Shown here: positions 36,626 through 44,088 of the stretch, one piece after another
Position numbering within the stretch: the stretch's first letter is position 1
How the letters are laid out: each line of letters starts with the position of its first letter
Source of the DNA: Geminicoccaceae bacterium
Lineage (GTDB): Bacteria > Pseudomonadota > Alphaproteobacteria > Geminicoccales > Geminicoccaceae
Assembly (NCBI GenBank): GCA_023512415.1
Contig: JAILZQ010000006.1
Span: 1 to 45,977, forward strand
Length of the DNA: 45,977 nucleotides
Reading direction: 5' to 3'
Program-made: the position numbers and the translations under genes
Notes under the pieces: model-generated
Databases searched by the model: none
Seen by the model: the letters and a program-made list of their open reading frames with translations, nothing else
What the model was told of the DNA's origin: nothing

Positions 36626-37915
36626 ATGCGGCGCACGGATCTGGTCGCGGTTTCGTTGCTCGGGTGGGGTGTGGGCCTGCCGGCCTTGGCCGGGCCGATG
36701 ATCGAGCTCTACCGGAGCGACGATCCCCAGCTCCGGCTCGGCAGCGTGACCTTCGAGGGCGGTAAGACCCTCGAGCTCTCGGTCGGCATCGGCTCGGCCG
36801 CGTTCCGCCGCGCCGACGCCCCGGACGGCGTCTTCGTGACCTTGTCCGACCGCGGGCCCAACTTCCCCTGCGGCGAGGCCAAGGAAATCGCTGGCGTCGA
36901 CGGCGAGAAGCTCTGCGCCGGCATCAAGGGCGGCCGGATCTACGCGCAGCCCGATTACAGTCCGACCATCTACCGGATCCGGGTCGAGGAGGGCGGCTTC
37001 CGCGTCCTCCAGGCGGTCCCGATCACCGACCGCGAGGGGCGCCCGGTGACGGGCATGCCCAACCCGCTCACCATGGCCACCACCGAGACCCCGGTCGACG
37101 CCCGCGGGCGGAAGCTCGAGCCGCGCGCCGCGGCGATCGACGCCGAAGGGATCGTCGAGCTCTCCGACGGGACCTTCTGGATCGGCGAGGAGAACGCGAC
37201 CTCGATCCTGCACGTGGCGGCCGACGGCAAGGTGATCCGCCGCCTCGTCCCGGCCGGGACCGAGGGGGACTTCGCGGGCGCGGGCTACCCCGTGGAGGGG
37301 AAGCTGCCCGCGATCCTCGCCAAGCGCCAGCTCAACCGCGGGATCGAATCGATGGCGGTGAGCCCGGACGAGCGGTTTCTCTGGTTCGTCGTCCAGAACC
37401 CGCTCGCCAACCCCGACGCCAAGGCCTACCAAGCGGCCCGCAACACCCGTCTCTTCCGCTACGACCGGCAGGAGGACCGGCTCGTGGGCGAATACGTCTA
37501 CGAGCTCACGCCGATGGCCGAGTTCAAGGGCGAGGAGAGCAAGGCCCAGAGCACCGCGCGGATCTCCGAACTCCTCGCGCTGGATGCCGACCGGCTCCTG
37601 CTCGTCGACCGCACCGAACGGACGACCAAGATCGTCCTGATCGACACACGCGGCGCCACCGACATCTTGGGCTCCAAGTGGGACGACCCGGCGGCCGCCC
37701 CCTCGCTCGAGCAGGTCGCGCTCGCCGAGGCGGGGATCGTGCCGGTCGGCAAGAAGCTCGTCCTCGATTCGAGCGCGCATCCCGAACTGCCGAGCAAGAT
37801 CGAGGGCATGGCCTTCTTCGCCGACGGCTACTTGATGCTGATCAACGACGACGATTTCGGCATCGACGGCCGGCGCACGGTGATCGCCCGGGTCCGCGGC
37901 CTCGATCTGCGCTGA
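36626..37915 (+). CDS. Secreted esterase-like activity of phytase family protein
   Basis: A 429-residue protein with a signal peptide (RR, then LVAVSLLGWGVGLPALAG, cleavage near residue 24). The mature part is a propeller-like phytase-like domain: TLSDRGPNFPCGEAKE, IVELSDGTFWIGEENA (typical of the family), RGIESMAVSPDERFLWF, and the C-terminal SKIEGMAFFADGYLMLINDDDFGIDGRRT. I pick ATG 36626 over GTG 36620 because the Shine-Dalgarno (GGGAGGAGG, 36612-36620) would overlap the GTG. Periplasmic or secreted; the substrate is unknown, and the family name is not proof of phytase activity. Confidence 0.87.
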   Translation: MRRTDLVAVSLLGWGVGLPALAGPMIELYRSDDPQLRLGSVTFEGGKTLELSVGIGSAAFRRADAPDGVFVTLSDRGPNFPCGEAKEIAGVDGEKLCAGIKGGRIYAQPDYSPTIYRIRVEEGGFRVLQAVPITDREGRPVTGMPNPLTMATTETPVDARGRKLEPRAAAIDAEGIVELSDGTFWIGEENATSILHVAADGKVIRRLVPAGTEGDFAGAGYPVEGKLPAILAKRQLNRGIESMAVSPDERFLWFVVQNPLANPDAKAYQAARNTRLFRYDRQEDRLVGEYVYELTPMAEFKGEESKAQSTARISELLALDADRLLLVDRTERTTKIVLIDTRGATDILGSKWDDPAAAPSLEQVALAEAGIVPVGKKLVLDSSAHPELPSKIEGMAFFADGYLMLINDDDFGIDGRRTVIARVRGLDLR

Positions 37916-37926
37916 GCGACGGCACG

Positions 37927-37954
37927 CGGGCGGGGGCTCGCGGCACGCCGCCCG
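37927..37954. terminator. Hairpin between convergent esterase and mtnA genes
   Basis: CGGGCGG (37927-37933) and CCGCCCG (37948-37954) pair over a 14-base loop in the 41-base gap between the two stops. No T-run. Confidence 0.3.
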
Positions 37955-37956
37955 GC

Positions 37957-39054
37957 TCAGGCGGCGGCGCGTTCGGGATAGAGCGAGAGGAGGCCGGCCT
38001 CGCTCGCCCGGCACACGCCCCGTTCGGTGACGAAGGCCGTGACGAGGCGCGCCGGGGTCACGTCGAACGCCCAATTGCCGCAGGGGCTGCCGTCGGGGGT
38101 GATCCGCACGGTTTCGATCCGGCCGTCACGGGTCCGCCCGGAAACGAGCGCGAGTTCCTCGCCCGCGCGCTCCTCGATCGGGATCGCCGAGCCGTCCGCG
38201 AGGCGCCAATCGATCGTGCTCGACGGCAACGCGACGTAGAACGGCACGCCATTGTCGAACGCTGCCAAGGCCTTGAGATAGGTGCCGATCTTGTTGGCGA
38301 CGTCGCCGTTGGCGGCGACCCGGTCGGTGCCGACGAGGCAGAGATCGACCATCCCCCGGCGCATCAGATGGCCGCCCGCATTGTCGGCGATCACCGTGTG
38401 CGGCACGCCCTCTTGGCCGAGCTCGAAAGCGGTGATCGCCGCTCCCTGGTTCCGGGGCCGGGTCTCGTCGACCCAGACGTGGACGGCGATCCCCGCCCGA
38501 TGGGCGAGATAGATCGGGGCGGTCGCCGTGCCCCAGTCGATCGTCGCGAGCCAGCCGGCGTTGCAATGCGTCAAGATATTGACGGGCTCGCCCCGCCGTT
38601 TGCGCCGCGCCGCGGCTTCGATCAGCGGCAGGCCGCGCTCGCCGATCGCCCGGTTCACGGCGACGTCCTCCTCGCAGATCGCCGCGGCCTCGGCATAGGC
38701 CCGCGCCTCCCGCTCGCCGGGTGCGAGAGGTGCGAGGACCGTGCGCATCCGCTCGAGCGCCCAGCGCAGATTGACCGCGGTCGGGCGGGTCGCGCCGAGC
38801 GTCGCACACGCTTCGTCGAGCGCCGCATCGGAAGGGTCGGCGCGCATCGCGAGGGCGACGCCGTAGGCCGCGACCGCCCCGATCAACGGAGCGCCGCGGA
38901 CCTTCATCGCGCGGATCGCGTGGGTCGAATCGGCGAGCCGCTCGAGGGTGAGGACCGGCAGCTCGTGGGGCAGCCGCGTCTGATCGAAGGTCAGGACGGT
39001 CCGACCGTCTTCGGCGAGCCAGACGGTCCGCCGATGCTTTCCGCCGATCCGCAT
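37957..39054 (-). CDS. mtnA: S-methyl-5-thioribose-1-phosphate isomerase MtnA
   Basis: A 365-residue methionine-salvage enzyme converting methylthioribose-1-phosphate to methylthioribulose-1-phosphate. Seen: MKVRGAPLIGAVAAYG (residues 50-65), the catalytic cysteine C164 in LTHCNAGWLAT, and catalytic D244 in VGTDRVAANGDVANKIGT; spacing equals that of the characterised Bacillus enzyme. The start at 39054 has GGAG 6 bases upstream; the 31-codon extension upstream is AT-rich leader, not protein. No other salvage gene is adjacent. Confidence 0.95.
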   Translation of the reverse strand: MRIGGKHRRTVWLAEDGRTVLTFDQTRLPHELPVLTLERLADSTHAIRAMKVRGAPLIGAVAAYGVALAMRADPSDAALDEACATLGATRPTAVNLRWALERMRTVLAPLAPGEREARAYAEAAAICEEDVAVNRAIGERGLPLIEAAARRKRRGEPVNILTHCNAGWLATIDWGTATAPIYLAHRAGIAVHVWVDETRPRNQGAAITAFELGQEGVPHTVIADNAGGHLMRRGMVDLCLVGTDRVAANGDVANKIGTYLKALAAFDNGVPFYVALPSSTIDWRLADGSAIPIEERAGEELALVSGRTRDGRIETVRITPDGSPCGNWAFDVTPARLVTAFVTERGVCRASEAGLLSLYPERAAA

Positions 39055-39109
39055 GCTTGGCTCCGCGATTTCGACCTGGCCGCTCGCACGGCGATGGCGC
39101 TCAAAGGCC

Positions 39110-39138
39110 TTGCTTCCTCTAAACTGCCGGTTTATAGG
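39110..39138 (+). promoter_or_regulatory. Candidate promoter of the GH19 lysin gene
   Basis: TTGCTT (39110-39115) and TATAGG (39133-39138) 17 bases apart, in an AT-rich stretch. Predicted start near 39145, about 23 bases before the ATG, with GAGGAG at 39155-39160. Confidence 0.45.
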
Positions 39139-39167
39139 AATTCGCACCGATAACGAGGAGTAGAAAA

Positions 39168-40010
39168 ATGCGTCCCGTCCTGCGCCGTGGGTCGACGGGC
39201 CACGAAGTCACCCGTCTCCAAGAGCTCCTCGCCGCGGCCGGCTTCCCGCCCGGCCCGATCGACGGTCGCTTCGGGGCGGCCACCGAGGCCGCGCTCGTGG
39301 CCTTCCAGCGCGCCCACGAATTGTTGGCGGACGGCGTGTGCGGACCCGTGACCTGGGCCATGCTGATCGAGGGGCGGCCCGGCAAGCCGGTCCCCGTGCT
39401 GGCCCGGGTCGACGTCGAGTTCACCGCCCAGCTCTTCCCCTTCACCGCACTCGACCCGATCGCCCGCAACTTGCCGCACGTCAAGGCCGGCCTCGCGGCC
39501 GCGGGCCTGGTCGACAAGCCGATGGTCCTGGTCGCGCTCGCCACGATCCGCGCCGAGAGCGAAGGCTTCGAACCGGTCGACGAGGCCATCTCGCGCTTCA
39601 ACACCTCACCGGGTGGCCGACCTTTCGATCTCTACGACCACCGCGCCGACCTCGGCAACGAGGGGCCGCCGGACGGCGAGCGCTTCAAGGGCCGCGGCTT
39701 CGTCCAGCTCACCGGGCGGGCCAATTACGAGCGGACGAGCCGCAGGCTCGGCCTCGGCGACCGGCTGTTACGCGAGCCCGAACTGGCCAACGAGCCGGCT
39801 ACCGCCGGGGCGATCCTGGCCTCGTTCCTCGCCGAGCGGCAGCTCGCCATCAAGGAGGCGCTCCTCGAGGGAGACCTCCGCCGGGCGCGCCGGCTGGTCA
39901 ACGGCGGCTTGCACGGCTTCGAGCGGTTCCGCGACGCCTATCGACGGGGCGAGCGGCTCGTGGCCGATGCCGTCTGGACGGTCCGGCCGGAGCGCCCCCT
40001 CGCCGCCTGA
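39168..40010 (+). CDS. Peptidoglycan-binding / GH19 lysozyme-like muralytic enzyme
   Basis: A 280-residue protein in two parts. Residues 4-66 are a PG_binding_1 domain (LRRGSTGHEVTRLQELL, GPIDGRFGAATEAALVAFQ). Residues 95-270 are a GH19 (chitinase/lysozyme-like) domain with the probable general acid E130 in TIRAESEGF and the substrate-cleft block KGRGFVQLTGRANY (174-187). It hydrolyses glycan of peptidoglycan or chitin. There is no signal peptide or membrane segment, the arrangement of an endolysin rather than a secreted chitinase, yet no phage genes are nearby. It has its own promoter-like AT-rich upstream region and a good Shine-Dalgarno. Confidence 0.88.
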   Translation: MRPVLRRGSTGHEVTRLQELLAAAGFPPGPIDGRFGAATEAALVAFQRAHELLADGVCGPVTWAMLIEGRPGKPVPVLARVDVEFTAQLFPFTALDPIARNLPHVKAGLAAAGLVDKPMVLVALATIRAESEGFEPVDEAISRFNTSPGGRPFDLYDHRADLGNEGPPDGERFKGRGFVQLTGRANYERTSRRLGLGDRLLREPELANEPATAGAILASFLAERQLAIKEALLEGDLRRARRLVNGGLHGFERFRDAYRRGERLVADAVWTVRPERPLAA

Positions 40011-40018
40011 GCCGAGCC

Positions 40019-40342
40019 TCAACGCCGCCGGTGCGGCGGCAGGATCTCGACCTTTTCGGGCCGGACCTCGATCTCGCGCTCCCAGGTCTCGACCCGGAGC
40101 TCGCCCGTCCGGCCGACGGGCGGGGCCTTGCGCCCGGCGAGCCAACGCATGACGAGCCCGGCCCCGAGGGCCACCGGGAAGATCAGGAGGAAGAGCACGC
40201 CCGCGAGCACCGTGAGGACCACGGCGAGGGCGAGTGCCGCGGCGAGGGCCACGATCTCGCGCCAGCCCAGGAGCCGAAGGAGGCTCCAAGGCGAGCCGCT
40301 CGCGATGGTGATCCGCTCGCGCAGGCGCGTGTCCCGTTCCAT
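40019..40342 (-). CDS. Small membrane protein of unknown function
   Basis: A 107-residue protein. It has a basic N-terminus (MERDTRLRERI), a hydrophobic stretch of about 40 residues (28-67, long enough for two membrane helices), then a charged soluble tail with RVETWEREIEV and a terminal HRRR. I do not recognise the family. Downstream of prfC on the same strand (56 bases) and convergent with the lysin gene (8 bases between stops). The Shine-Dalgarno is weak; coding is supported by the coherent topology and codon pattern. Confidence 0.65.
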   Translation of the reverse strand: MERDTRLRERITIASGSPWSLLRLLGWREIVALAAALALAVVLTVLAGVLFLLIFPVALGAGLVMRWLAGRKAPPVGRTGELRVETWEREIEVRPEKVEILPPHRRR

Positions 40343-40354
40343 GACCTTGAGATG

Positions 40355-40375
40355 GCCCCGCCGCGGCGCCGGGGC
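40355..40375 (-). terminator. Hairpin after prfC
   Basis: GCCCCG (40355-40360) and CGGGGC (40370-40375) pair over a 9-base loop in the 56-base gap after the prfC stop. No T-run, and it lies just before the start of the small membrane protein gene. Confidence 0.28.
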
Positions 40376-40398
40376 AAGGAGCCCGCGCGCCGATCGCG

Positions 40399-41982
40399 TC
40401 AATGACGCTCGCGCGTGGCGGTGAAGCGGACCTTCGGGAAGTCCTCCTGGACCCGGGCGAGGTCCCAGGCGTTGCGGGCGAGGTAGACCGGCTCGCCGTC
40501 GCGGTCGCGGCCGATCGAGCTCTTCTTGGCGAGCAGGAGCTTGTCGAGCTCCTTCGGATCGTCGGCGGCGCACCAGCGGGCGGTCACGTAGGGGGCCGTC
40601 TCGAAGTCGATCGGCAGGTCGTATTCGGCGGCGAGCCGCGTTCTCAAGACATCGAGCTGGAGCCGGCCGATCACGCCCACGATCCACTCGGCCCCGATCT
40701 CGGGGCGGAACACCCGGACCACGCCCTCTTCCGCCATGTCCTCGAGCGCCTTCTTCAAATGCTTGGCGCGCATCGGATCGCCGAGGCGGACCCGCATCAA
40801 GATCTCGGGGGCGAAGTCCGGCAATCCGGTGAACCGGATCGGCTCGCCCTCGCTCAAGCTGTCGCCCACCCGCAGCTGGCCGTGGTTCGGCAGGCCCACG
40901 ATGTCGCCCGCATAGGCCTCCTCGACGAGCGCCCGCTCGCGGGCGAGGAAGAAGATCGGGGCGGCGGTGCCGACCGGTTTCCGCTCGCGGGTCGCCACGA
41001 GCTTCATGCCGCGGGTGAAGCGACCCGAGCAGAGCCGCACGAAGGCGACCCGGTCGCGGTGCCTGGGGTCCATGTTCGCCTGGACCTTGAAGACGAAGCC
41101 CGTGACCCGGGGTTCGCCCGGCTCGACGAGCCGTTCGGCCGCGGGCTGCGGCCGCGGCGGCGGGGCGGAGCGGGCCAGGAAGTCGAGCAGTGCCCGAACC
41201 CCGAAGGTCCGCAAGGCACTGCCGAAGAAGACCGGGGTCAGGTGCCCCTCGCGATAGGCCTCGGCGTCGAAGGCCGGCAGCGCACCCTCCACGAGCTCCA
41301 TCTGCTCGTCGAGGAGCTGGAGCTGCTCGACCGGCACCCGCTCGAGGAGCTCGGGCGTGCCGCGCTCGAGCGGCCGTTCGGGTACCGGCCCGGCGTCGGG
41401 GTCGAACAGCAGGACCTCGCGGCGGCCGCGGACGGCGCAACCCTTGAAGTTCACCCCCATGCCGATCGGCCAGAGGACCGGCGCCACATCCAGCGCCAGC
41501 TTGTCGTGGATCTCGTCCAAGAGCGCGAAGGGGTCGAGCGATTCGCGGTCGAGCTTGTTGACGAAGGTCACGATCGGCACGCCGCGCAACCGGCAGACCT
41601 CGAACAGCTTCGCGGTCTGCGCCTCGATGCCCTTGGCCGCGTCGAGCACCATGATCGCCGAATCGACCGCGGTGAGGGTGCGGTAGGTGTCCTCGGAGAA
41701 ATCCTCGTGGCCCGGCGTGTCCAAGAGGTTCATCACGCAGCCGGCGTGCTCGAAGGTCATGGCCGAGGTCGTGACCGAAATGCCGCGCTGCTGCTCGATC
41801 GCCATCCAGTCCGAGCGCGCCCGTCGGCGCTCGCCCTTGGCTTTGACTTCGCCCGCGAGGTGGATGGCGCCGCCCAGGAGGAGGAGTTTCTCGGTGAGCG
41901 TGGTCTTACCGGCGTCCGGGTGCGAGATGATGGCGAAGGTGCGGCGGCGCGCGGCCTCCGCCGCGACGGCGGGATCGATCAA
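40399..41982 (-). CDS. prfC: Peptide chain release factor 3
   Basis: A 527-residue translational GTPase (E. coli RF3 is 529) that recycles RF1/RF2 from the ribosome after termination. Seen: G1 SHPDAGKTT (20-28), the switch I region QRGISVTTSAM, G3 DTPGHEDFSEDTYR, G4 NKLDRE, and domain III ending in IGRLQLDVLRTRL. The start is TTG at 41982 with GGGAG 7 bases upstream; the open frame continues upstream but inside the next gene. 52 bases separate it from the flavoprotein stop. Confidence 0.96.
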   Translation of the reverse strand: MIDPAVAAEAARRRTFAIISHPDAGKTTLTEKLLLLGGAIHLAGEVKAKGERRRARSDWMAIEQQRGISVTTSAMTFEHAGCVMNLLDTPGHEDFSEDTYRTLTAVDSAIMVLDAAKGIEAQTAKLFEVCRLRGVPIVTFVNKLDRESLDPFALLDEIHDKLALDVAPVLWPIGMGVNFKGCAVRGRREVLLFDPDAGPVPERPLERGTPELLERVPVEQLQLLDEQMELVEGALPAFDAEAYREGHLTPVFFGSALRTFGVRALLDFLARSAPPPRPQPAAERLVEPGEPRVTGFVFKVQANMDPRHRDRVAFVRLCSGRFTRGMKLVATRERKPVGTAAPIFFLARERALVEEAYAGDIVGLPNHGQLRVGDSLSEGEPIRFTGLPDFAPEILMRVRLGDPMRAKHLKKALEDMAEEGVVRVFRPEIGAEWIVGVIGRLQLDVLRTRLAAEYDLPIDFETAPYVTARWCAADDPKELDKLLLAKKSSIGRDRDGEPVYLARNAWDLARVQEDFPKVRFTATRERH

Positions 41983-42034
41983 GGCGGGCTCCCGGGAGCG
42001 AACGAACGGGCCGTCCGGTAGATGGCCTTCCCCG

Positions 42035-43471
42035 TCAGGCCCCGCAACCCGGCGACGTGCCGCGGGCTTCCGTGGCCGCGCTTTCGCCCGCGATCCGACC
42101 CAGGACGATCGCGGAAAGGAGGCCGTTGCCCGAGAGATAGCCCGCCGCCCCGGGTCCGGAGACGCCACGCGCCGCCCCGCCGCCCGCGAAGAGCCCGGGG
42201 ATCGGCGAGCCATCGGACCGCAGCACCCGCGCCACCGGGTCGACAACGAGCCCGCCCTGGGTGTGGAACAGGGCGCCCGTGACCTTGACCGCGCGAAAGG
42301 GCGGCTCGAGCGGCGCCACCTTCGAGAAATCGCGGCCGAAACGGTCGGTCCCGCCGGTCCGCGCGAGCTCGCGGACCTCCTCGAGGGTCGCAACGAGCGT
42401 GTCGGCTGGCAGCCCCGTGACCGCGGCGAGCCCGGCCGGGTCGGGCGCCACGCTGATCGCCCCGGCCTCGAGCGCGCGGCGATAGTCCTCGAAGGCGAGG
42501 GCCAGGCGGTGGCGTGCCTCGTCGTAGAGGATCCAGCCGACCCCGCCCGGCCCGGCGCGCAGGAGCGCCGCCTGTTCGGAATAGCCGCGGGTCTCGTCGG
42601 CGAAGCGCCGGCCGGTCGCGTCGACCTGGACCCCGCCCTCCACGACGATCGCCCAGGTGATCAAGACCTCGTGCGGCACGGCGAGCCCGGCGTGGCCCTG
42701 GTACGCGCCGAGATCGGCGAGCCCCGCGCCCAGGGCTTGCCCCCAACGAACGGCGTCCCCCTGGTTGCCGGCATGGCCGTGATAGGGTGCCTCGGCCATC
42801 TCGGGCACGAAGCGGCGCACGAGATCGGGGGCTCCGCCGTAGCCGCAGCAGGCCAACACGACCGCACCGGCGGCCACGGTCTCGAAGCGCCCGTCGCGTC
42901 GCTCGACCCGCAGGCCGCGAACCCTGGCGACACTCCCCGCCGCCGACCGTTCGACGATCAGCGCGTCGACCCGGGCCTCGCAGAGGAGCGAGGCACCCGT
43001 CTCCTCCACCGCGCGCTCGAGCGCGCCCACGAGCTCGGCGCCGCTGCGGCCGGGTGGGGCGTGCATCCGCGGCCGCGAGTGACCCGGGTAGAGGAAGGCC
43101 TCGACCAGGTCCAAAGGAACGGCGAACCGGTCGACGAGCCATTCGACGGTGGGCGCGGCCCGGCGCGCGAGCGTGCGGACGATCGCGAGGTCGGTGGCGC
43201 CGCCGTTCTTGGCGAGGATGTCGGCGGCGAACCGCTCGGGGTCGTCGTCGATCCCGCGCGCTCGCTGGAACCGCGTGCCGGCCGCCGGGACCATGCCCGA
43301 GGACATCGCGGTCGAGCCGCGCGGCACCCGATCCCGCTCGAACAACCAGACCTCCGCACCCGCCTCGCGGGCGGCGAGTGCGGCGGTGAGCCCGCAGCCG
43401 CCGGCGCCCACGATCGCCACCTCGGTTTCGAGGTCGAAGCGATCGGGCGGATCGAGCAGGAGCCCGGTCAC
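42035..43471 (-). CDS. FAD-dependent oxidoreductase, fumarate reductase/tricarballylate dehydrogenase type
   Basis: A 478-residue flavoprotein. Seen: the FAD loop VAIVGAGGCGLTAALAA (18-34), the ribose-binding acidic end in LFERD, STAMSSGMVPAAG, GHAGNQGDAVRWGQALGA, FHTQGGLVVDPVARVL, and GVSGPGAAGYLSGNGLLSAIVLGRIAG at the end, all characteristic of the FRD/KstD/TcuA group that adds or removes hydrogens across a C-C bond next to a carboxylate or ketone. There is no signal peptide or haem site, so it is cytoplasmic. The GTG start overlaps the hydrolase stop (GTGA) with GGAGGGGG upstream: coupled to the hydantoinase-hydrolase pair. The substrate is unknown. Confidence 0.87.
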   Translation of the reverse strand: MTGLLLDPPDRFDLETEVAIVGAGGCGLTAALAAREAGAEVWLFERDRVPRGSTAMSSGMVPAAGTRFQRARGIDDDPERFAADILAKNGGATDLAIVRTLARRAAPTVEWLVDRFAVPLDLVEAFLYPGHSRPRMHAPPGRSGAELVGALERAVEETGASLLCEARVDALIVERSAAGSVARVRGLRVERRDGRFETVAAGAVVLACCGYGGAPDLVRRFVPEMAEAPYHGHAGNQGDAVRWGQALGAGLADLGAYQGHAGLAVPHEVLITWAIVVEGGVQVDATGRRFADETRGYSEQAALLRAGPGGVGWILYDEARHRLALAFEDYRRALEAGAISVAPDPAGLAAVTGLPADTLVATLEEVRELARTGGTDRFGRDFSKVAPLEPPFRAVKVTGALFHTQGGLVVDPVARVLRSDGSPIPGLFAGGGAARGVSGPGAAGYLSGNGLLSAIVLGRIAGESAATEARGTSPGCGA

Positions 43472-44088
43472 CCCCGGCCCCCTCCCGCGAGCGCCGCCGC
43501 GACCTCGGAACAACGGGCGGTCTCGCTCACCGTGCGCAACGAGGCGAGGGTAGCCGCGTGCGCCTCTTCGTCGAAAGCGGCGCAGCCGTCCTCGAGCAGG
43601 ATCGTCCGGTACTCGCGCACGTGCGCATCCCGCAGCGTACTCGCCACCCCGCCGTTCGTGACGATGCCCGCGACGAGCAGCGTGTCGATCCCCGCTTTGT
43701 CGAGCACCCATTCGAGCCGGCTCATGTAGAAGGCCGAATAGGCGACCTTCTCGACGAGGAAATCGGCCGGCTCCAGGGGCTCGACGAGCCGCTGGCCCCA
43801 CGAGCCCGGGGCGAAGTCGCCGGGCCCGAGGAAGGGCCGGAGCCTGGCCAGGTGCGGTGCGATCAAGGGGGCTCCGCCGCGGCCGGGAACGAGCGTGAAG
43901 AGCGTCGCCACCACGACCCCACCGGCCCGCTGCATCGCGCGGGCCAAGGGCGCGAGGCGGGCGGGGAGTGCCGCGGCCGCTTCCGAGCGCACCCCGGCCC
44001 GCCCGTAAGCGCCTTCGGGGTGCAGGAAATCGTTCTGCAAATCGACCAACAAAAGGGCGCTGCGGTGCGGATCGAAAGGCCCCCTCAC
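43468..44088 (-). CDS. Isochorismatase-fold hydrolase lacking the catalytic cysteine
   Basis: A 206-residue member of the isochorismatase/cysteine-hydrolase fold. The catalytic aspartate D16 (LLLVDLQNDF) and lysine K114 (VEKVAYSAFY) are present. The position normally held by the nucleophilic cysteine in GxxTxxCV is glycine: GIVTNGGV, G147. Amidases of the fold (nicotinamidase, carbamoylsarcosine hydrolase) need that cysteine; isochorismatases such as PhzD/EntB lack it. It is therefore unlikely to be a standard amidase. GTG start overlaps the hydantoinase stop (GTGA), with GGTGGAG upstream. Confidence 0.86.
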   Translation of the reverse strand: MRGPFDPHRSALLLVDLQNDFLHPEGAYGRAGVRSEAAAALPARLAPLARAMQRAGGVVVATLFTLVPGRGGAPLIAPHLARLRPFLGPGDFAPGSWGQRLVEPLEPADFLVEKVAYSAFYMSRLEWVLDKAGIDTLLVAGIVTNGGVASTLRDAHVREYRTILLEDGCAAFDEEAHAATLASLRTVSETARCSEVAAALAGGGRG

